The notes beneath the pieces are model-generated. The model saw only the letters and a list, made by a program, of their open reading frames with translations. It was not told the DNA's origin and ran no database searches. A stretch of 64,000 bases of DNA, from contig JALGQZ010000013.1 of assembly GCA_023105745.1 (NCBI GenBank), positions 2,949,501 to 3,013,500 on the forward strand, in the 5' to 3' direction. The stretch comes from Austropuccinia psidii. Lineage: Eukaryota; Basidiomycota; Pucciniomycetes; Pucciniales; Sphaerophragmiaceae. Below are positions 10,815-23,236 of the stretch, in pieces (the first letter of the stretch is position 1; each line of letters opens with the position of its first letter). Made by a program: the position numbers and the translations under genes.

Positions 10815-12588
10815 TGTAAGGTGTGGATATGAAACTTTGATTGATAATCAAGTACTTTTACTGTTCTCAAAATTTTTATAAGGTAAAATATGATTAAAAA
10901 TGTTAAGATTTAAGAATTTTGAAAGAAAACATGCCAAATCTATTGTTTTTTAACTTTATAAGGATGAAAAAATAATATTATAAAGATTAATTGTTTTAAA
11001 AACAATAAAAATTTATCCCAAAATACTCTACAAGAAATATTTAAGGTTACAAAAGAAATTCCTTCAAGAGCAATTTCAATTGCAATTAATTGAGAAAATA
11101 ACTGCATGAAATGAATATAAGAACAAATTCTTCAAAAAGATTATTAAAGAGAAAAAATTCCCAAGAGTGACCATAGTGAATTTGGAAACAAAGTGACAAA
11201 GTTAAAAGTGATGAAAGATGCTTTAATTCACTTATGGGGTGGTTCAAGGGTAAAAATGATTATAATAATTTTTTCACTTTTTTATAAGTTTTAAGGTTAT
11301 TTAAAAAGGGTTTTTGGAATATTTTATTGATTGGTTTAACAGTGCTTGAACTAATTATAAAAGGAAAAGATCCTAACATGAAAGGAAAAGTGGAGCAAAG
11401 TAGACATTCTTTTATAGTCACCAATTTTATTACTCAAAAAGTAAGATTTACTCTTTTCAGTCATGGAAAACACTCTGATGAAAAAAATCCAATTATGGCA
11501 TCATTGATCCCTGGTTTAGACCAAAAAAGAGCTGGTTTTAGCCATTTTTTGCTAGATTCAGACATTTTATACACTTAAATTAACCATTGCTGTAGTAATA
11601 CCTAGTTTCAAGCCTTCAAAACATGTCAGAATGTGTGCAAGAGATCTCAAAACAAGTTAAAACTGGTTTCACTAAGATTGTTTTCAATTAAGGGTAGTTT
11701 TACCCTCTTGGCAACAGTTAAAACTTCCCTGGTTGGTATAAAAACCTCATCATAAATTGAGACACAGACCCTGTGACTCAATTCCAGGCCAAAAGTGATG
11801 AAATTTTGTGTTAAGTTTCAAATCCCATGCCTTTTAGAAAGGAATTTGGCAGAGTCTGGAACCCTTGGAGCCAAGATTTCTTTTCCCCCCAGAATTGATA
11901 TTTCCAATTTATTTTTTCATTAATTCCTCATCATATATTATACTTGTAACTTAAATATGTAATTCAATTGAGTTTTTACACTACACAACTGTAATAAATG
12001 ATACCTCATATGTAAATCAAAGTTCACTTAGGTAATTCATGCACACATTTTGACATTTCAATTGAAATTACTTCAATTAATCATAAATTCTAAACTACAC
12101 ACCACACCTCAATTTTAACACAAAAATTGATGGTTAGCACCACATGTGGTGTAAATTAAGGTGAGGCTTTGAGGATTCTCAATTTTAATACAGAAAATAC
12201 TAAAAACTTAACTTAAGATTATATAGAGTTGAATTACAGAAATTTTACCCACAGCTGACCCCACTTTGTTTTTTATGAGGAATCCAATGGTGAAATAACT
12301 TTCATATGTTTATTTATGAGATAAAAATTTATAATAATTTTTATTTAACTTTTTCCAAAAATATTTTAATTTTAATATTTTTTCTGAAAATTCATTTTTA
12401 CTTTATTTTTTTAAGTAAAAAGGTGTTTTAAAAATTTTAAATTTCAAAGTAACTTTATTTTTGAATTTAAATTAAAATTCAAATTTTATATTTATATCTT
12501 AATTTTTGTTTTTTATAATATAAATAAATTTATTTTATTTAGAATTATAAAATTTTTATTCTTTGTAGTCTTTTGGGTATATAAAAAT
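10815..12588 (-). repeat. A-like solo LTR, main part, interrupted by B1
   Basis: Starts TGTAAGGTGTGGATATG on the plus strand, which is the reverse of a family A LTR end. It follows the A LTR throughout, with many substitutions and indels, and stops at the B1 insertion point. Its last 16 bases reappear after B1 (23221-23236). The outer flanks carry the 5-bp duplication ATTAT (10810-10814 and 23237-23241), so it is a solo LTR into which B1 later inserted. Confidence 0.93.
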
Positions 12589-14598
12589 TGTGAGCCTTTG
12601 AGATATGACCACATACCCAATAAGGTCACAAAAAAGACTCAGAATAATTATACCTTTAATATAATTATATTAAAATTACTTAGAATAATTATACATTAAT
12701 AATAATTACTTAAACATACAAAAAATACCATAAATTGGTACAAAAATTGGTTTAACTTAAAAACCAATGAATCAACATGTAAAATAAATTATACCATTGG
12801 ATTCCCCATGGAAAAATACACATACACCATTTTTATGGCATATCTGTAAAGTCAATATTTAAGGAATTATAAGGTATAATACCTTATAAAAACCATAAAA
12901 CCTTATTTATCTTAAGAACTAATTGAACAACATGTGAAATAAATTGTACCAGTGGATTCCCCATGAAAATACACACATAAAGCAATTAATAAGCTAATTT
13001 CCAATGTTAATACTTAAGGAATTAACCTGAATATATGCACTTTTTTGGTCAACGCATATATTCAAGGATCATAGCTAATATCTTCTAAACTATACATGAT
13101 AGAATGATGAACCAAAAATAAAGTTACCACGTAATTACTGTAAGGACACAGATATGAACTTTATTTTACAAATTATAAACAAGGTTAAAACCTATGATGA
13201 AATATTGATAAAAATCAACAGAGCTGTTGACCACTTTGTTGTGAAAGTGCTCCAAACTTAAAAAAAAGTATACAGTTGGATTATACTAGTTCATTCGTGA
13301 AGAATGATGTAATTTTTATTATTAAATTCAGGGTATAACCCCCTGAAATCAAGGTTTGAAGTTTAAAATATTGAATTTCGACAGAAAAGATGAGTTACAA
13401 GAAAAATCATCGAAATTAGAGTTTTGATGATGTAATGAAAAGCTCTTGGCAGCATAATAAGGTTATGCCAGGCTGTCAGAATTCACTCTCTGAATTGCTG
13501 TAGCGTGTAAATCTTAAAAGTTATTGAGGATCAAAGTTTGAGCTTAATTTGAGCAGTTATGATCACACACTGTAACCTTAATTTAAGTTTAACAGTCTTA
13601 AGAGTGATAAAATTGGTGAATAATATTAGTTTATGATTAAAACTAATAAAATCCACGAAATTTGGGGTTCTGCCAAGCCTCTGATGTCATCAACTTTAGA
13701 GTTATAGTGATAACTCTAAATAATGGTGTAATGATGATGTAATATCGTTTGATAATGATGTAATCATCTCCAAACCTTAAAATATTAATCAATTCCAGTG
13801 GATATGATCAGTACAAGTCTACTAGAAGCCTGTTGGACTCTAGGAGGGAGGTATTTACTATAAATAGAGCTCTTTTTACTCTATTTTCCCCTCAGATGCA
13901 TCAAAAACATTAAATCAATTAAATAAAAGGTAATTTCTTTATTTTTTATATATAAAACTCTTATATTATTAAAGACCAAAGACCATCTTAATATTAATCA
14001 CTATTTTTTGTGTGATTAAATAAATTCTTTAATTGTTTTTGTCATAAATCTCTCTATAAACTCATTTCCACGTAAAATCAAGAAATTTAGTAAATTTTCT
14101 TTATTTTTATTGTAACTACAATTTGAGAAAGTTGTTTTATATTCTTTTGGCGTAAAATATCTCAAAATTCTTATTTTAAGTGTTAAAAGTAGGTTATTTC
14201 ATCTTATCATAATAATTTCTCTCTTATTATTACTCTTAATAATTCTTAATTAATATAAATAGTATTTATATTAATATATAACTTTAATATTGGTAATATT
14301 ATTGTTATTAATTGTTTTTTACGCCTTTATTATTTGTTGGTAGCAATAATAAAGAGCTTTATAATATATTAATTATTTTATATCAATATATTATTTACAA
14401 TATTATAATTTCATATAATATAGTTATATTATTATATTTATTTAATAATATAATATTTTTACGCCATAATAATAATATTACTTTATTATTATTATTATTA
14501 TTATTTTAATCTCATTTATTTCAATTATAAGGACATTCAGAGTACAATAAGTAATAAATTAGTAATTTTTACTTATTGTTTCATAGTCAAACCTTACA
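12589..14598 (+). repeat. 5' LTR of B1 (2010 bp)
   Basis: TGTGAGCCTTTGAGATATGACC at the start (first 20 bases diagnostic of the family) and AACCTTACA at the end. It contains the TATA box at 13859 and AT-rich microsatellite sequence (for example TTATTATTA near 14480-14505). Confidence 0.95.
13859..13866 (+). promoter_or_regulatory. TATA box of the family B LTR
   Basis: TATAAATA followed by GAGCTC. The same box occurs in the solo LTR (10021), the 3' LTR of B1 (22476) and the 5' LTR of B2 (61077-61084, minus). In the 3' LTR of B2 it reads TATAAGTA (about 43375). Conservation across LTRs of different age supports a core promoter. Confidence 0.65.
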
Positions 14599-15084
14599 TT
14601 TGGGGGCCTGGCCATGATATTTACTTAAAAGACCTTTAAAAAGATTCTAATTGGGTTTATCCAATAATAAATTATATTTATAATCATAAAATTATATAAT
14701 AATTTTATATTTTATTGATTTTAAAAGCTATTGAGGCATTTGGAAAGCAATTGTACTGTCTTACACGTGGTTTTTCACATCCTTAGACTTGCAAGAACTT
14801 TCCTTGAGTGACTCTAGTGATTAAAAAATATAATTTATAAATTAAAAATAATTTTTATTATAATTTAATTTTATAAAGAATCATATTAATTATTATTTTA
14901 TTCCTTAAAAATAAAAAAAAATATTAAAAAATATTAAAAACCAATAAAAAAGTTATTTTTATTCATTTCTTTATTCATTTCAAGTTTTTAAAGATATAAA
15001 AGCAATTTCTACGTGGAAAATTGCCATATCTTGCCAAAAATAACACTTCTTATAAAAAGACTTATATTTATTTGTCTTTTTTAG
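14599..15084 (+). other. Primer-binding site and untranslated leader of B1
   Basis: Starts TTTGGGGGCCTGGCCATGAT, the family B version of the primer-binding site. The rest is AT-rich and ends in a pyrimidine-rich acceptor (TCTTTTTTAG, AG at 15083-15084) that precedes TG, as in families A and C. Several A|GT sites could be the donor (A|GTGACT and A|GTGATT near 14807-14820); none stands out. A five-codon upstream frame starts at the ATG in the primer site. Confidence 0.6.
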
Positions 15085-16003
15085 TGTTTGAAGATAACCC
15101 AACAGAAGACAACCAAGCTACTGTTGAGAGGTTGGTGGAAGAAACTTGTCAAAGTTCTCCAACACCAGTTATCACCAAAAGAAAGAAAGCTAAGAAATTA
15201 GACTTTCCAGGACCCACCATTCAAGACTCTGAAGGTGAGCACCTCTTTTTAAATTGCCATAAAAAAATTTTATTCTAAAATAATTTTATTTTTTTCTTAT
15301 TCTTTAATTATGACTACCAGAAGAGGTTCCCAATACTGAATCCAATCAGATGGAGCTGGACTCAGAGGTAGAATTGATCCCTCAAAAGGGAAAAGAAAGG
15401 GCAATATCCCCAGTGGAACAGAATCCACACAAGGAAGTGCCTTATCCCAAAGGCAAGTCCCAGAAATGCCCATGATATCTGAGCCTGAATTGGAACTAAG
15501 TATGAGTAACTCAAACAGGTACAAATCACATTCAGAGGGCTCAAATAGACATCTACATGAGCCAGTACAAGCAGTACTGCACAGTGTACAAGGACAAAGA
15601 TTGGGAAATGTTGCCTCAAATACACCAAGGAGTGATGAACTCCTGGCACATCCTGAAAAAGTTCCTCAAAGAGGAGGAGATAGTGAAATACTCCAATGGA
15701 TGGAATCCACTGTCATCCAAACCTCAAATCAAAGAAATCAAGGACTACCATGCCAAAAAGAGGGAGGCAACCAAGGAAGAAGCCCCAGTAGCTTCTAACA
15801 GCAAGCCCCAAGCCAACCCACCTCCCCAAGAAGGGAAGAAGAACAAGAAAAAGCATTGGAAGAAACCATATTCCCCAAGCTACAGAATCCCAAGAATCCA
15901 AAAGGATGCCATGGACAATGTTTTCAACATGGCCAGAACCTTGATGGAATTCAAGGACAAGGAAGAGCAAAGAATGAGACAACCTCATTTCCCAAAGAAA
16001 TAA
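15085..16003 (+). CDS. ORF1 of B1: three predicted coding exons, unknown function
   Basis: Exons 15085-15234, 15321-15452 and 15519-16003 join in phase over an 86-nt intron (GTGAGC...CAG) and a 66-nt GC-AG intron (GCAAGT...CAG). Splicing removes the TGA at 15473. The first exon begins TG, which becomes a start codon if the leader exon ends in A. The product (about 255 residues) has an acidic/Lys-rich N-terminal part, a helical middle with YSNGWNPL, a Pro/Lys linker and a C-terminal segment with YRIPRIQKDAMDNVFNMAR; stop TAA 16001-16003. The C-terminal motif closely matches A1. The last exon overlaps Gag-Pol in the +1 frame. B2 keeps the same splice sites. Function unknown. Confidence 0.58.
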
Positions 16004-17547
16004 CCTTGTCCAAAGATGTTGTAAATACTTTAACAGAAATTAAAAATAGTATATTACCTCTAAAAGAAATTAAAGATAGTTTATTATCACTACAAGAAAT
16101 AAATAACAATTTATCTTCTTTAACAAAAATTGTTGTGCAAAACAAGAAAGAAATTGACAACATTAAATTTATTGTTGAAAATAATAAACCAAAGAATTTA
16201 ATTTACAATACTCAAAAATTAATACAAGGACAACAAGAATTGTATAAATACATAAAAGATATCAAAGACAAGACTTTGACAATCAATTATGATGTGAGTA
16301 TTGACAATCTTACAGAAAAATTAAATAAATTAAGTATTTCTGTAGAAAAATTTGAAGAAAAGACTTCATCACACCAAAAATTACTTTTGGACCATGTGGA
16401 AAAAAGTGATGAAGCAAGAATGCATGTGAAAGATGATATTCAAAGTGAAATAAGGCTTATTACAGAAAAAATGGATAAAATTAATGAGGCTAATTTAAAT
16501 ATGCCAAAGTTATCAACACCATTTTCTCATATAAGAAGCCCTGTTAAAACAAAAGAGGAATTGTCAAATCCTTTCATAACAGACTTGAGTCACCAAGATA
16601 ATAACCAAGTCTTAATGAAGGAAGCACCTCAACTAAAGGAATGGCCAACATTCACAGGAGAAGGTGAATATGACCACATGTCATTTATTAAAACAATTGA
16701 CATGCTACAAGAAGACTATGCCATACCAGATGAATTAATCACTGCAAGATTACATTCATTGTTTGAGAAATCTGCAAAAAGATGGTATTATGGCATAAGA
16801 CAAACAAATGGTAAAAATACCTGGTTTTGGTGGAAACAAGAAATAATCACCAAATGTGCAAATGATGCCTGGAGGTATAAAATAGAAAATGCATTTGAAA
16901 ATCCTTTCTTTGACCCAGAGAAAGATAAACCTTTAACTTGGTTCTTAAAACAAGTTGAAAGGCTTAATGCACTGTACCCAGAAATGTCACAGAAGATGGT
17001 GCATATGAAAATACTTAAAAAATGTTGAGGGGAACTAGAACATGCCCTAAGAAGCAGGTGTATAGAACCATGCTCCACAGAAGAGTATATAAATGCACTA
17101 GAAGATATAGTGACAAGAACAAAAATTGGCAGGACTTGGAAAAAATTGGACATTAAAAGCCCAAATAAACCATTTATCAAAAAGGATAAATCAAAAGAAT
17201 CCTTTAAGCCCAATACATCCAACAATAATGAGCAAAGAAAATGCCATAAATGTGGAGGTATTGGACTCTTAGCCAATAATTGCCTTAAAAAAGCAAAGAT
17301 TAATGAAATTGTGGAAACAGAAAACCACAATGACAAAGAAGAGGAATCTGACTCTGAAAAAGAGACAGAAGAGTCAGAAAGCTCTGAAAGTGATGAAATC
17401 AATATAATTAATGCACAAATTAATAATATTGATATAATTTATGAAGTACTGGATGTTAATTCAAACTTGCCACAAGTTGGAACATCTGACACAAATCTGA
17501 CAAACATACAAGATGCCAAAATGTATAGAACCAAACCTGCAAGATGA
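15310..17547 (+). pseudogene. Gag part of the B1 polyprotein, interrupted
   Basis: The frame of pol extends upstream through Gag. An ATG (15310, MTTRRGSQY) sits in the last 11 nt of predicted intron 2, like the A1 start. The frame then has TGA at 15337, TAA at 15796, TGA at 17026 and TGA at 17545. From 15799 to 17025 it is open and encodes an Asn/Lys-rich coiled stretch and the Gag core with [17 protein letters not shown]2 has AGA at the site of the 17026 stop and GGG at the site of the 17545 stop, so those two are lesions of this copy. The zinc knuckle (about 17250) reads C-x2-C-x4-L-x4-C: the His is replaced by Leu, while B2 keeps His. Confidence 0.8.
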
Positions 17548-20500
17548 ATGGGATATACAGCTGGAAAATCAAGTATAAGTATTGTTATGGTTGATAACCA
17601 AGAAGGAAAGGTTAACTTGGATACAGGAGCATATTGCACTTGTGTTGGCAAAAGTTATTTAAAAACCATTGTCCCAGACTGGCAAGAAAAACTTATGCCA
17701 ATACAAGGTGTCAAATTTAGTAGTGCAAGTGAGAGCATGAAGCCCCTTGGAATAATTGATTTAACACTAATTTTTCCTCATCCCTCACAATGTGTCAGAA
17801 TTAAAGTAGAGTTTGTAGTAATGGACAACTGTACTAGTAACCATTTCATACTTGGGAATGACTACTTATCAATCTATGGTATAGATATCTCCAACCAAAA
17901 GGATAGATATTTTCCCATAGGAGATAACAAAAGACAAAAGTTTGGATTCTTCAATAACAAAAAACAAATCACAGTTATTAAGAATGAAGAAAAAATTCCA
18001 GAAAAGGAACTTTTTATATCTGAACAACTCAAAGAGGCAGAATTCAATCAAGAATTAACAGAAAAAATGAAAGAAAAATTGATTGACCTCTTATTTAAGT
18101 ATAAAAATGCCTTTGCAACTGACAAAGAGCCACTAGGTGCCATAATTGGACATGAAGTGGATATAATTCTTAATGTAGAAAAACCTTACCCACCTTTATT
18201 AAGAAGACCTGCTTATCCAGCCAGTCCAAGAGCTAGAGAAGCCTTAGAGGTGCACATTAAAGAATTAATGGACCTTGGAGTATTAAGAAAGGTTAAACAT
18301 AATGAACAAGTAGAAGTTACTACACCTGTCATTATAACTTGGCATAATGGAAAATCAAGGATGGTAGGAGACTTCAGAGCCCTGAATACCTATACCATTC
18401 CAGACAGATATCCAATACCCAGAATCCATGAGACATTGACCCAATTGTCACAAGCTAAGTTCATCACAGCTATGGATGCTCTTAAGGGTTTTCATCAAAA
18501 TGTCTTAACAGACAATGCCAAGAAACTACTAAGAATAATAGTCCATTGTGGAATTTTTGAATACTTAAGAATGCCATTTGGAATAAAAAATGCACCTTCC
18601 CATTATCAAAGAATGATGAATACCATATTCCCTGAAGAATTATCAGAAGGATGGTTGATTATCTATATTGATGATATCATAGTTTGCTCAGAAACTTGGG
18701 AAAATCACCTTACAAGACTAGAAAGGGTACTACAAAAAATAGTCCAAGTGAATATGAAAATTTCCTTGCAAAAATGTCATTTTGCATATAGTGTATTAAA
18801 GGCACTAGGACATGTAGTATCTGGCCTTAGTCTAGGCATAGACAAAAATAAAGTAGCAGCAGTACTACTTAAACCAATGCCTCAAACCAAAAAAGAAATG
18901 CAATCATTTCTAGGATTTGCTGGTTACTATAGACAGCATATAAAGGACTTTGCAAAGATTGCTAAATCCTTGTATAAGCTATGTGACCAACAAACAGTCT
19001 ATGAGATGACAGAAGAAAGAGTCAAGGCATATGAAGAATTGAAAAATTCCTTAACAAATGTCCCATTTCTTCTGATGCCAGATTGGAAACTACCCTTCAA
19101 ACTATACATTGATGCTTGTGGAGAAGGACTAGGTGCTGCACTTCACCAAACACAAATTATCAATGATAAACCAGTGGAAGGACCAATTTGTTTCATTTCA
19201 AGGCAGATAAAGCCAACAGAAGCAAGGTATGGAGCAAGCCAAATGGAATGCTTATGCCTAGTGTGGGCTTTAGAAAAACTGCATTATTATTTGGATGGCA
19301 CAGTATTTGATATAATCACAGACTGTAATGCTGTGAAATCACTATTAAATATGAAGACTCCAAATAGACATATGCTGAGATGGAAAATTGCGATCCAAGA
19401 ATATAGAGGAAATATGACTATTGTTCATAAATCTGGAAATATTCATAAAAATGCAGATGGTCTTAGCAGATGGGCCCTAGCAAATACCCCTGACAATCCA
19501 GCATGGGTACCACAAGAAGAGCACCATATAGAAGGAATATGTGTTACAGACATTGGCACAGAATTCTTTAACCAAGTTAAAGAAAGCTATAAGACAGACA
19601 AAAATTGCCATATCTTAAGCCAACTTCTAATGAAAGACTGCAAAGATCCATCACTTTCATCAAAACTAGATGAAATATGGAAAAAGGCATATGATGAAGG
19701 AAGATTTCACCTCCTTGATGGAATCCTCTACCATAGAACAAAACACACATGTGTTATGGCCTTAACAGACAGAAAACTAATAAACACTATTCTACATGAG
19801 TGTCATGATAGTGTTGCATCTGGAAATCTCTCAGAAGATAGGACACTAGAGAGGGTGAAAACCTGCTCTTGGTGGCCAAATTGGAAGAAAGATGTTGCAG
19901 AGTACTGCCAAACCTGTGACAGATGTCAAAAAGCCAACAGAGCCACAGGAAAGAAATTTGGAATGATGATCCAAATCCAAGAACCAAAATCCCCATGGGA
20001 AATAGTTCATATGGATTGGGTAACAGCCTTACCTCCAGGAGGAGACAGGAGTTATAATGCATGCCTAGTGTTAGTTGACAGGTACAGTAAAACTCCCATG
20101 TTCTTACCATGTCATAAAGATGACACAGCTATGGATACAGCCATAATGATATGGAATAAAGTCATTAGCCACACAGGCTTATTCCAAAATATTATAAGTG
20201 ACAGAGACCCAAAGTTCACTTCAGCATTATGGACAAATCTCCATAACTTGTTTGGGACAAAGTTATCATTCTCAACAGCTTATCATCCTCAAACTGATGG
20301 TCTAGCAGAAAGAATGATACAGACCCTAGAGGATATGATCAGAAGATTCTGTGCTTATGGGCTAGAATTCAAAGATTCTGATGGTTTTACCCATGATTGG
20401 TATACACTAATACCAGCACTTGAACTGGCATATAAGACATCAATCCATTCTTCTACTGGCAAAACACCAGCAATGCTAGAGAAAGGTTGGAATTCAAGAC

Positions 20501-21108
20501 TTCCTTATGATACCCTCAAAAAGGACTTAGTGGATATACATCCAACAGCAAGCAGTTTCAAGATAATGCTTGACAAAGCAAGACACCATGCAAACAGATG
20601 CATGCAAGATTCTTTTAAATATGCAAAAGAAAGATGGGATAAAAGTCATAAGCCACCTGATTTCAAAATAGGAGACTTGGTTTTAGTATCAACCCTTAAC
20701 TTCAATAACATAAAAGGCCCAAAGAAACTGAAAGATTCCTTTGCAGGACCATTTATGATAAAAGCACTTCATGGACCCAATGCTGTGCAATTAGAACTCA
20801 CAGGTGAACTAATGAACAAACACCCATCTTTCCCTGTAAGTCTAATAAAACCTTACAGTTCAAGTGACAAGGAGTTATTTCCACTAAGAAATAAACCCCC
20901 ACTTGAAATTCCCCCCTTGGAAGAAGGAGAAGAAAAGAAAATAGTAAAAGTCCTTAAAGAAAGAAGGACAAGAAACAAAAAAGAAAGGGAATACCTTGTA
21001 AGGTATAGAAATTCAACTCAAGAAGATGAATGGCTACTTGAGAAAGATATAACAAATGCTGATAAACTACTAAGAAGGTTCAGACATGAAAGAAATCCTG
21101 AAAAATAG
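17548..21108 (+). CDS. Pol of B1: protease, RT, RNase H, integrase, chromodomain
   Basis: An intact 1186-codon frame directly after the TGA at 17545. The protease has a canonical DTGA (Asp codon 17620). Reverse transcriptase has YIDD (codons 18664-18675). RNase H is followed by the HHCC finger and an integrase core with Asp 20014, Asp 20200 and Glu 20308 (35 residues between the last two). The C-terminal tail has EYLVRY and DEWLLE, a chromodomain-like ending that may bind modified histones and guide integration. In a functional element this would be the C-terminal part of Gag-Pol; in this copy it could be made only by readthrough of the stop or by internal initiation at the ATG 17548. Confidence 0.9.
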   Translation: MGYTAGKSSISIVMVDNQEGKVNLDTGAYCTCVGKSYLKTIVPDWQEKLMPIQGVKFSSASESMKPLGIIDLTLIFPHPSQCVRIKVEFVVMDNCTSNHFILGNDYLSIYGIDISNQKDRYFPIGDNKRQKFGFFNNKKQITVIKNEEKIPEKELFISEQLKEAEFNQELTEKMKEKLIDLLFKYKNAFATDKEPLGAIIGHEVDIILNVEKPYPPLLRRPAYPASPRAREALEVHIKELMDLGVLRKVKHNEQVEVTTPVIITWHNGKSRMVGDFRALNTYTIPDRYPIPRIHETLTQLSQAKFITAMDALKGFHQNVLTDNAKKLLRIIVHCGIFEYLRMPFGIKNAPSHYQRMMNTIFPEELSEGWLIIYIDDIIVCSETWENHLTRLERVLQKIVQVNMKISLQKCHFAYSVLKALGHVVSGLSLGIDKNKVAAVLLKPMPQTKKEMQSFLGFAGYYRQHIKDFAKIAKSLYKLCDQQTVYEMTEERVKAYEELKNSLTNVPFLLMPDWKLPFKLYIDACGEGLGAALHQTQIINDKPVEGPICFISRQIKPTEARYGASQMECLCLVWALEKLHYYLDGTVFDIITDCNAVKSLLNMKTPNRHMLRWKIAIQEYRGNMTIVHKSGNIHKNADGLSRWALANTPDNPAWVPQEEHHIEGICVTDIGTEFFNQVKESYKTDKNCHILSQLLMKDCKDPSLSSKLDEIWKKAYDEGRFHLLDGILYHRTKHTCVMALTDRKLINTILHECHDSVASGNLSEDRTLERVKTCSWWPNWKKDVAEYCQTCDRCQKANRATGKKFGMMIQIQEPKSPWEIVHMDWVTALPPGGDRSYNACLVLVDRYSKTPMFLPCHKDDTAMDTAIMIWNKVISHTGLFQNIISDRDPKFTSALWTNLHNLFGTKLSFSTAYHPQTDGLAERMIQTLEDMIRRFCAYGLEFKDSDGFTHDWYTLIPALELAYKTSIHSSTGKTPAMLEKGWNSRLPYDTLKKDLVDIHPTASSFKIMLDKARHHANRCMQDSFKYAKERWDKSHKPPDFKIGDLVLVSTLNFNNIKGPKKLKDSFAGPFMIKALHGPNAVQLELTGELMNKHPSFPVSLIKPYSSSDKELFPLRNKPPLEIPPLEEGEEKKIVKVLKERRTRNKKEREYLVRYRNSTQEDEWLLEKDITNADKLLRRFRHERNPEK

Positions 21109-21226
21109 AAAAGTTAAGCATTATTGAGCTTCAATACTAACAAAGTCTAATGAAGAGGTAGGACAGTGGATGATACCCTAATCACACATATCAGATTGTG
21201 GTACGATCTTTTTTGGTGGTAGGGAA
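21109..21226 (+). other. 3' untranslated region and polypurine tract of B1
   Basis: Short spacer after pol, ending in TTTTTTGGTGGTAGGGAA (about 21209-21226) directly before the LTR. The same purine tract, with small changes, precedes the 3' LTRs of B2, D1 and D2. Confidence 0.75.
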
Positions 21227-23215
21227 TGTAAGCCTTTGAGATATGACCACATACCCAATAAGGTCACAAAAAAGACTCAGAATAATTATACCTTTAATAT
21301 AATTATATTAAAATTACTTAGAATAATTATACATTAAGAATAATTACTTAAACATACAAAAAATACCATAAATTGGTACAAAAATTGGTTTAACTTAAAA
21401 ACCAATGAATCAACATGTAAAATAAATTATACCATTGGATTCCCCATGGAAAAATACACATACACCATTTTTATGGCATATCTGTAAAGTCAATATTTAA
21501 GGAATTATAAGGTATAATACCTTATAAAAACCATAAACCCTTATTTATCTTAAGAACTAATGAAGCAACATGTAAAATAAATTGTACCAGTGGATTCCCC
21601 ATGAAAATCCACACATAAAACAATTAATAAGCTAATTTCCAATGTTAATACTTAAGGAATTAACCTGAATATATGCACTTTTTTGGTCAACACATATATT
21701 CAAGGATCATAGCTAATATCTTCTAAACTATACATGATAGAATGATGAACCAAAAATAAAGTTACCACGTAATTACTGTAAGAACACAGATATGAAATTT
21801 ATTTTACAAATTATAAACAAGGTTAAAACCTATGATGAAATATTGATAAAAATCAACAGAGCTGTTGACCACTTTGTTGTGAAAGTGCTCCAAACTTAAA
21901 AAAAAGTATACAGTTGGATTCTACTAGTTCATTCGTGAAGAATGATGTAATTTTTATTATTAAATTCAGGGTATAACCCCCTGAAATCAAGGTTTGAAGT
22001 TTAAAATATTGAATTTCGACAGAAAAGATGAGTTACAAGAAAAATCATCGAAATTAGAGTTTTGATGATGTAATGAAAAGCTCTTGGCAGCATAATAAGG
22101 TTATGCCAGGCTTTCAGAATTCACTCTCTGAATTGCTGTAGCGTGTAAATCTTAAAAGGTATTGAGGATCAAAATTTGAGCTTAATTTGAGAAGTTATGA
22201 TCACACACTGTAACCTTAATTTAAGTTTAACAGTCTTAAGAGTGATAAAATTGGTGAATACTATTAGTTTATGATTAAAACTAATAAAATCCACGAAATT
22301 TGGGGTTCTGCCAAGCCTCTGATGTCATCGACTTTAGAGTTATAGTGATAACTCTAAATAATGGTGTAATAATGATGTAATCATCTCCGAACCTTAAAAT
22401 ATTGATCAATTCCAGTGGATATGTTCAGTACACGTCTACTAGAAGACTTTTGGACTCTAGGAGGGAGGTATTTACTATAAATAGAGCTCTTTTTACTCTA
22501 TTTTCCCCTCAGACGCATCAAAAACATCAAATCAATTAAATAAAAGGTAATTTCTTTATTCTTTATATATAAAACTCTTATATTATTAAAGACCAAAGAC
22601 CATCTTAATATTAATAACTATTTTTTGTGTGATTAAATCAATTATTTAATTGTTTTTGTCATAAATCTCTCTATAAACTCATTTCCACGTAAAATCAAGA
22701 AATTTAGTAAATTTTCTTTATTTTTATTGTAACTACAATTTGAAAAAAGTTGTTTTATATTGTTTTGGCATAAAATATCTCAAAATTATTATTTTAAGTG
22801 TTAAAAGTAGGTTATTTCATCTTATTATAATAATTTCTCTCTTATTATTACTCTTAATAATTCTTAATTAATATAAATAGTATTTATATTAATATATAAC
22901 TTTAATATTGGTAATATTATTGTTATTAATTGTTTTTTATTTATAAAAAACAGTTTTTTATGCCTTTATTATTTGTTGGTAACAATAATAAAGAGCTTGA
23001 TAATATATTAATTATTTTATATTAATATATTATTTACAATATTATAATTTCATATAATATAATTATATTATTATATTTATTTAATAATATAATATTTCTT
23101 TATTATTATTATTATTATTATTTTAATCTTATTTATTTCAATTATAAGGACATTCAGAGTACAATAAGTAATAAATTAGTAATTTTTACTTATTGTTTCA
23201 TAGTCAAACCTTACA
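21227..23215 (+). repeat. 3' LTR of B1 (1989 bp)
   Basis: TGTAAGCC start and ACCTTACA end. Compared with the 5' LTR it lacks about 20 bp around 22377 and a short piece near 23095, and has an extra 22 bp near 22935. Otherwise the two are nearly identical. Confidence 0.95.
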
Positions 23216-23220
23216 AAAAT

Positions 23221-23236
23221 ACCTCTAAGGCTCACA
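23221..23236 (-). repeat. A-like solo LTR, last 16 bases after B1
   Basis: ACCTCTAAGGCTCACA is the reverse of the family A LTR start. It completes the LTR that begins at 10815 and is followed by the ATTAT duplication. Confidence 0.92.

Larger units (their letters stand above)
12589..23215 (+). mobile_element. Ty3/gypsy chromovirus B1 (family B), full length
   Basis: 10627 bp, flanked by AAAAT (12584-12588 and 23216-23220), inserted in the A-like solo LTR. It has LTRs of 2010 and 1989 bp, a primer-binding site, a spliced ORF1, Gag with one internal stop, an intact 1186-codon pol frame and a polypurine tract. The LTRs differ by a few indels in AT repeats and scattered substitutions, suggesting a fairly recent insertion. 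Two TGA codons (17026 and 17545) break the Gag-Pol frame, so this copy probably cannot move by itself. Confidence 0.96.

Noticed and set aside
11327..11578. An 83-codon frame in the A-like solo LTR
   Set aside because: It corresponds to non-coding LTR sequence in A1 and A2, where it is not open.
14312..14509. A 65-codon Ile/Leu/Asn frame in the 5' LTR of B1
   Set aside because: Pure AT-microsatellite sequence; absent from the other LTR because of indels.
15021..15278. An 85-codon stand-alone gene upstream of Gag in B1
   Set aside because: Only 15085-15234 looks coding; both ends are splice sites, and there is no ATG. It is better explained as an exon of ORF1.
23100..23130. Short tandem ATT repeats as a CRISPR-like or satellite array
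   Set aside because: Simple AT microsatellites within LTRs, with no spacers and no longer repeat unit.
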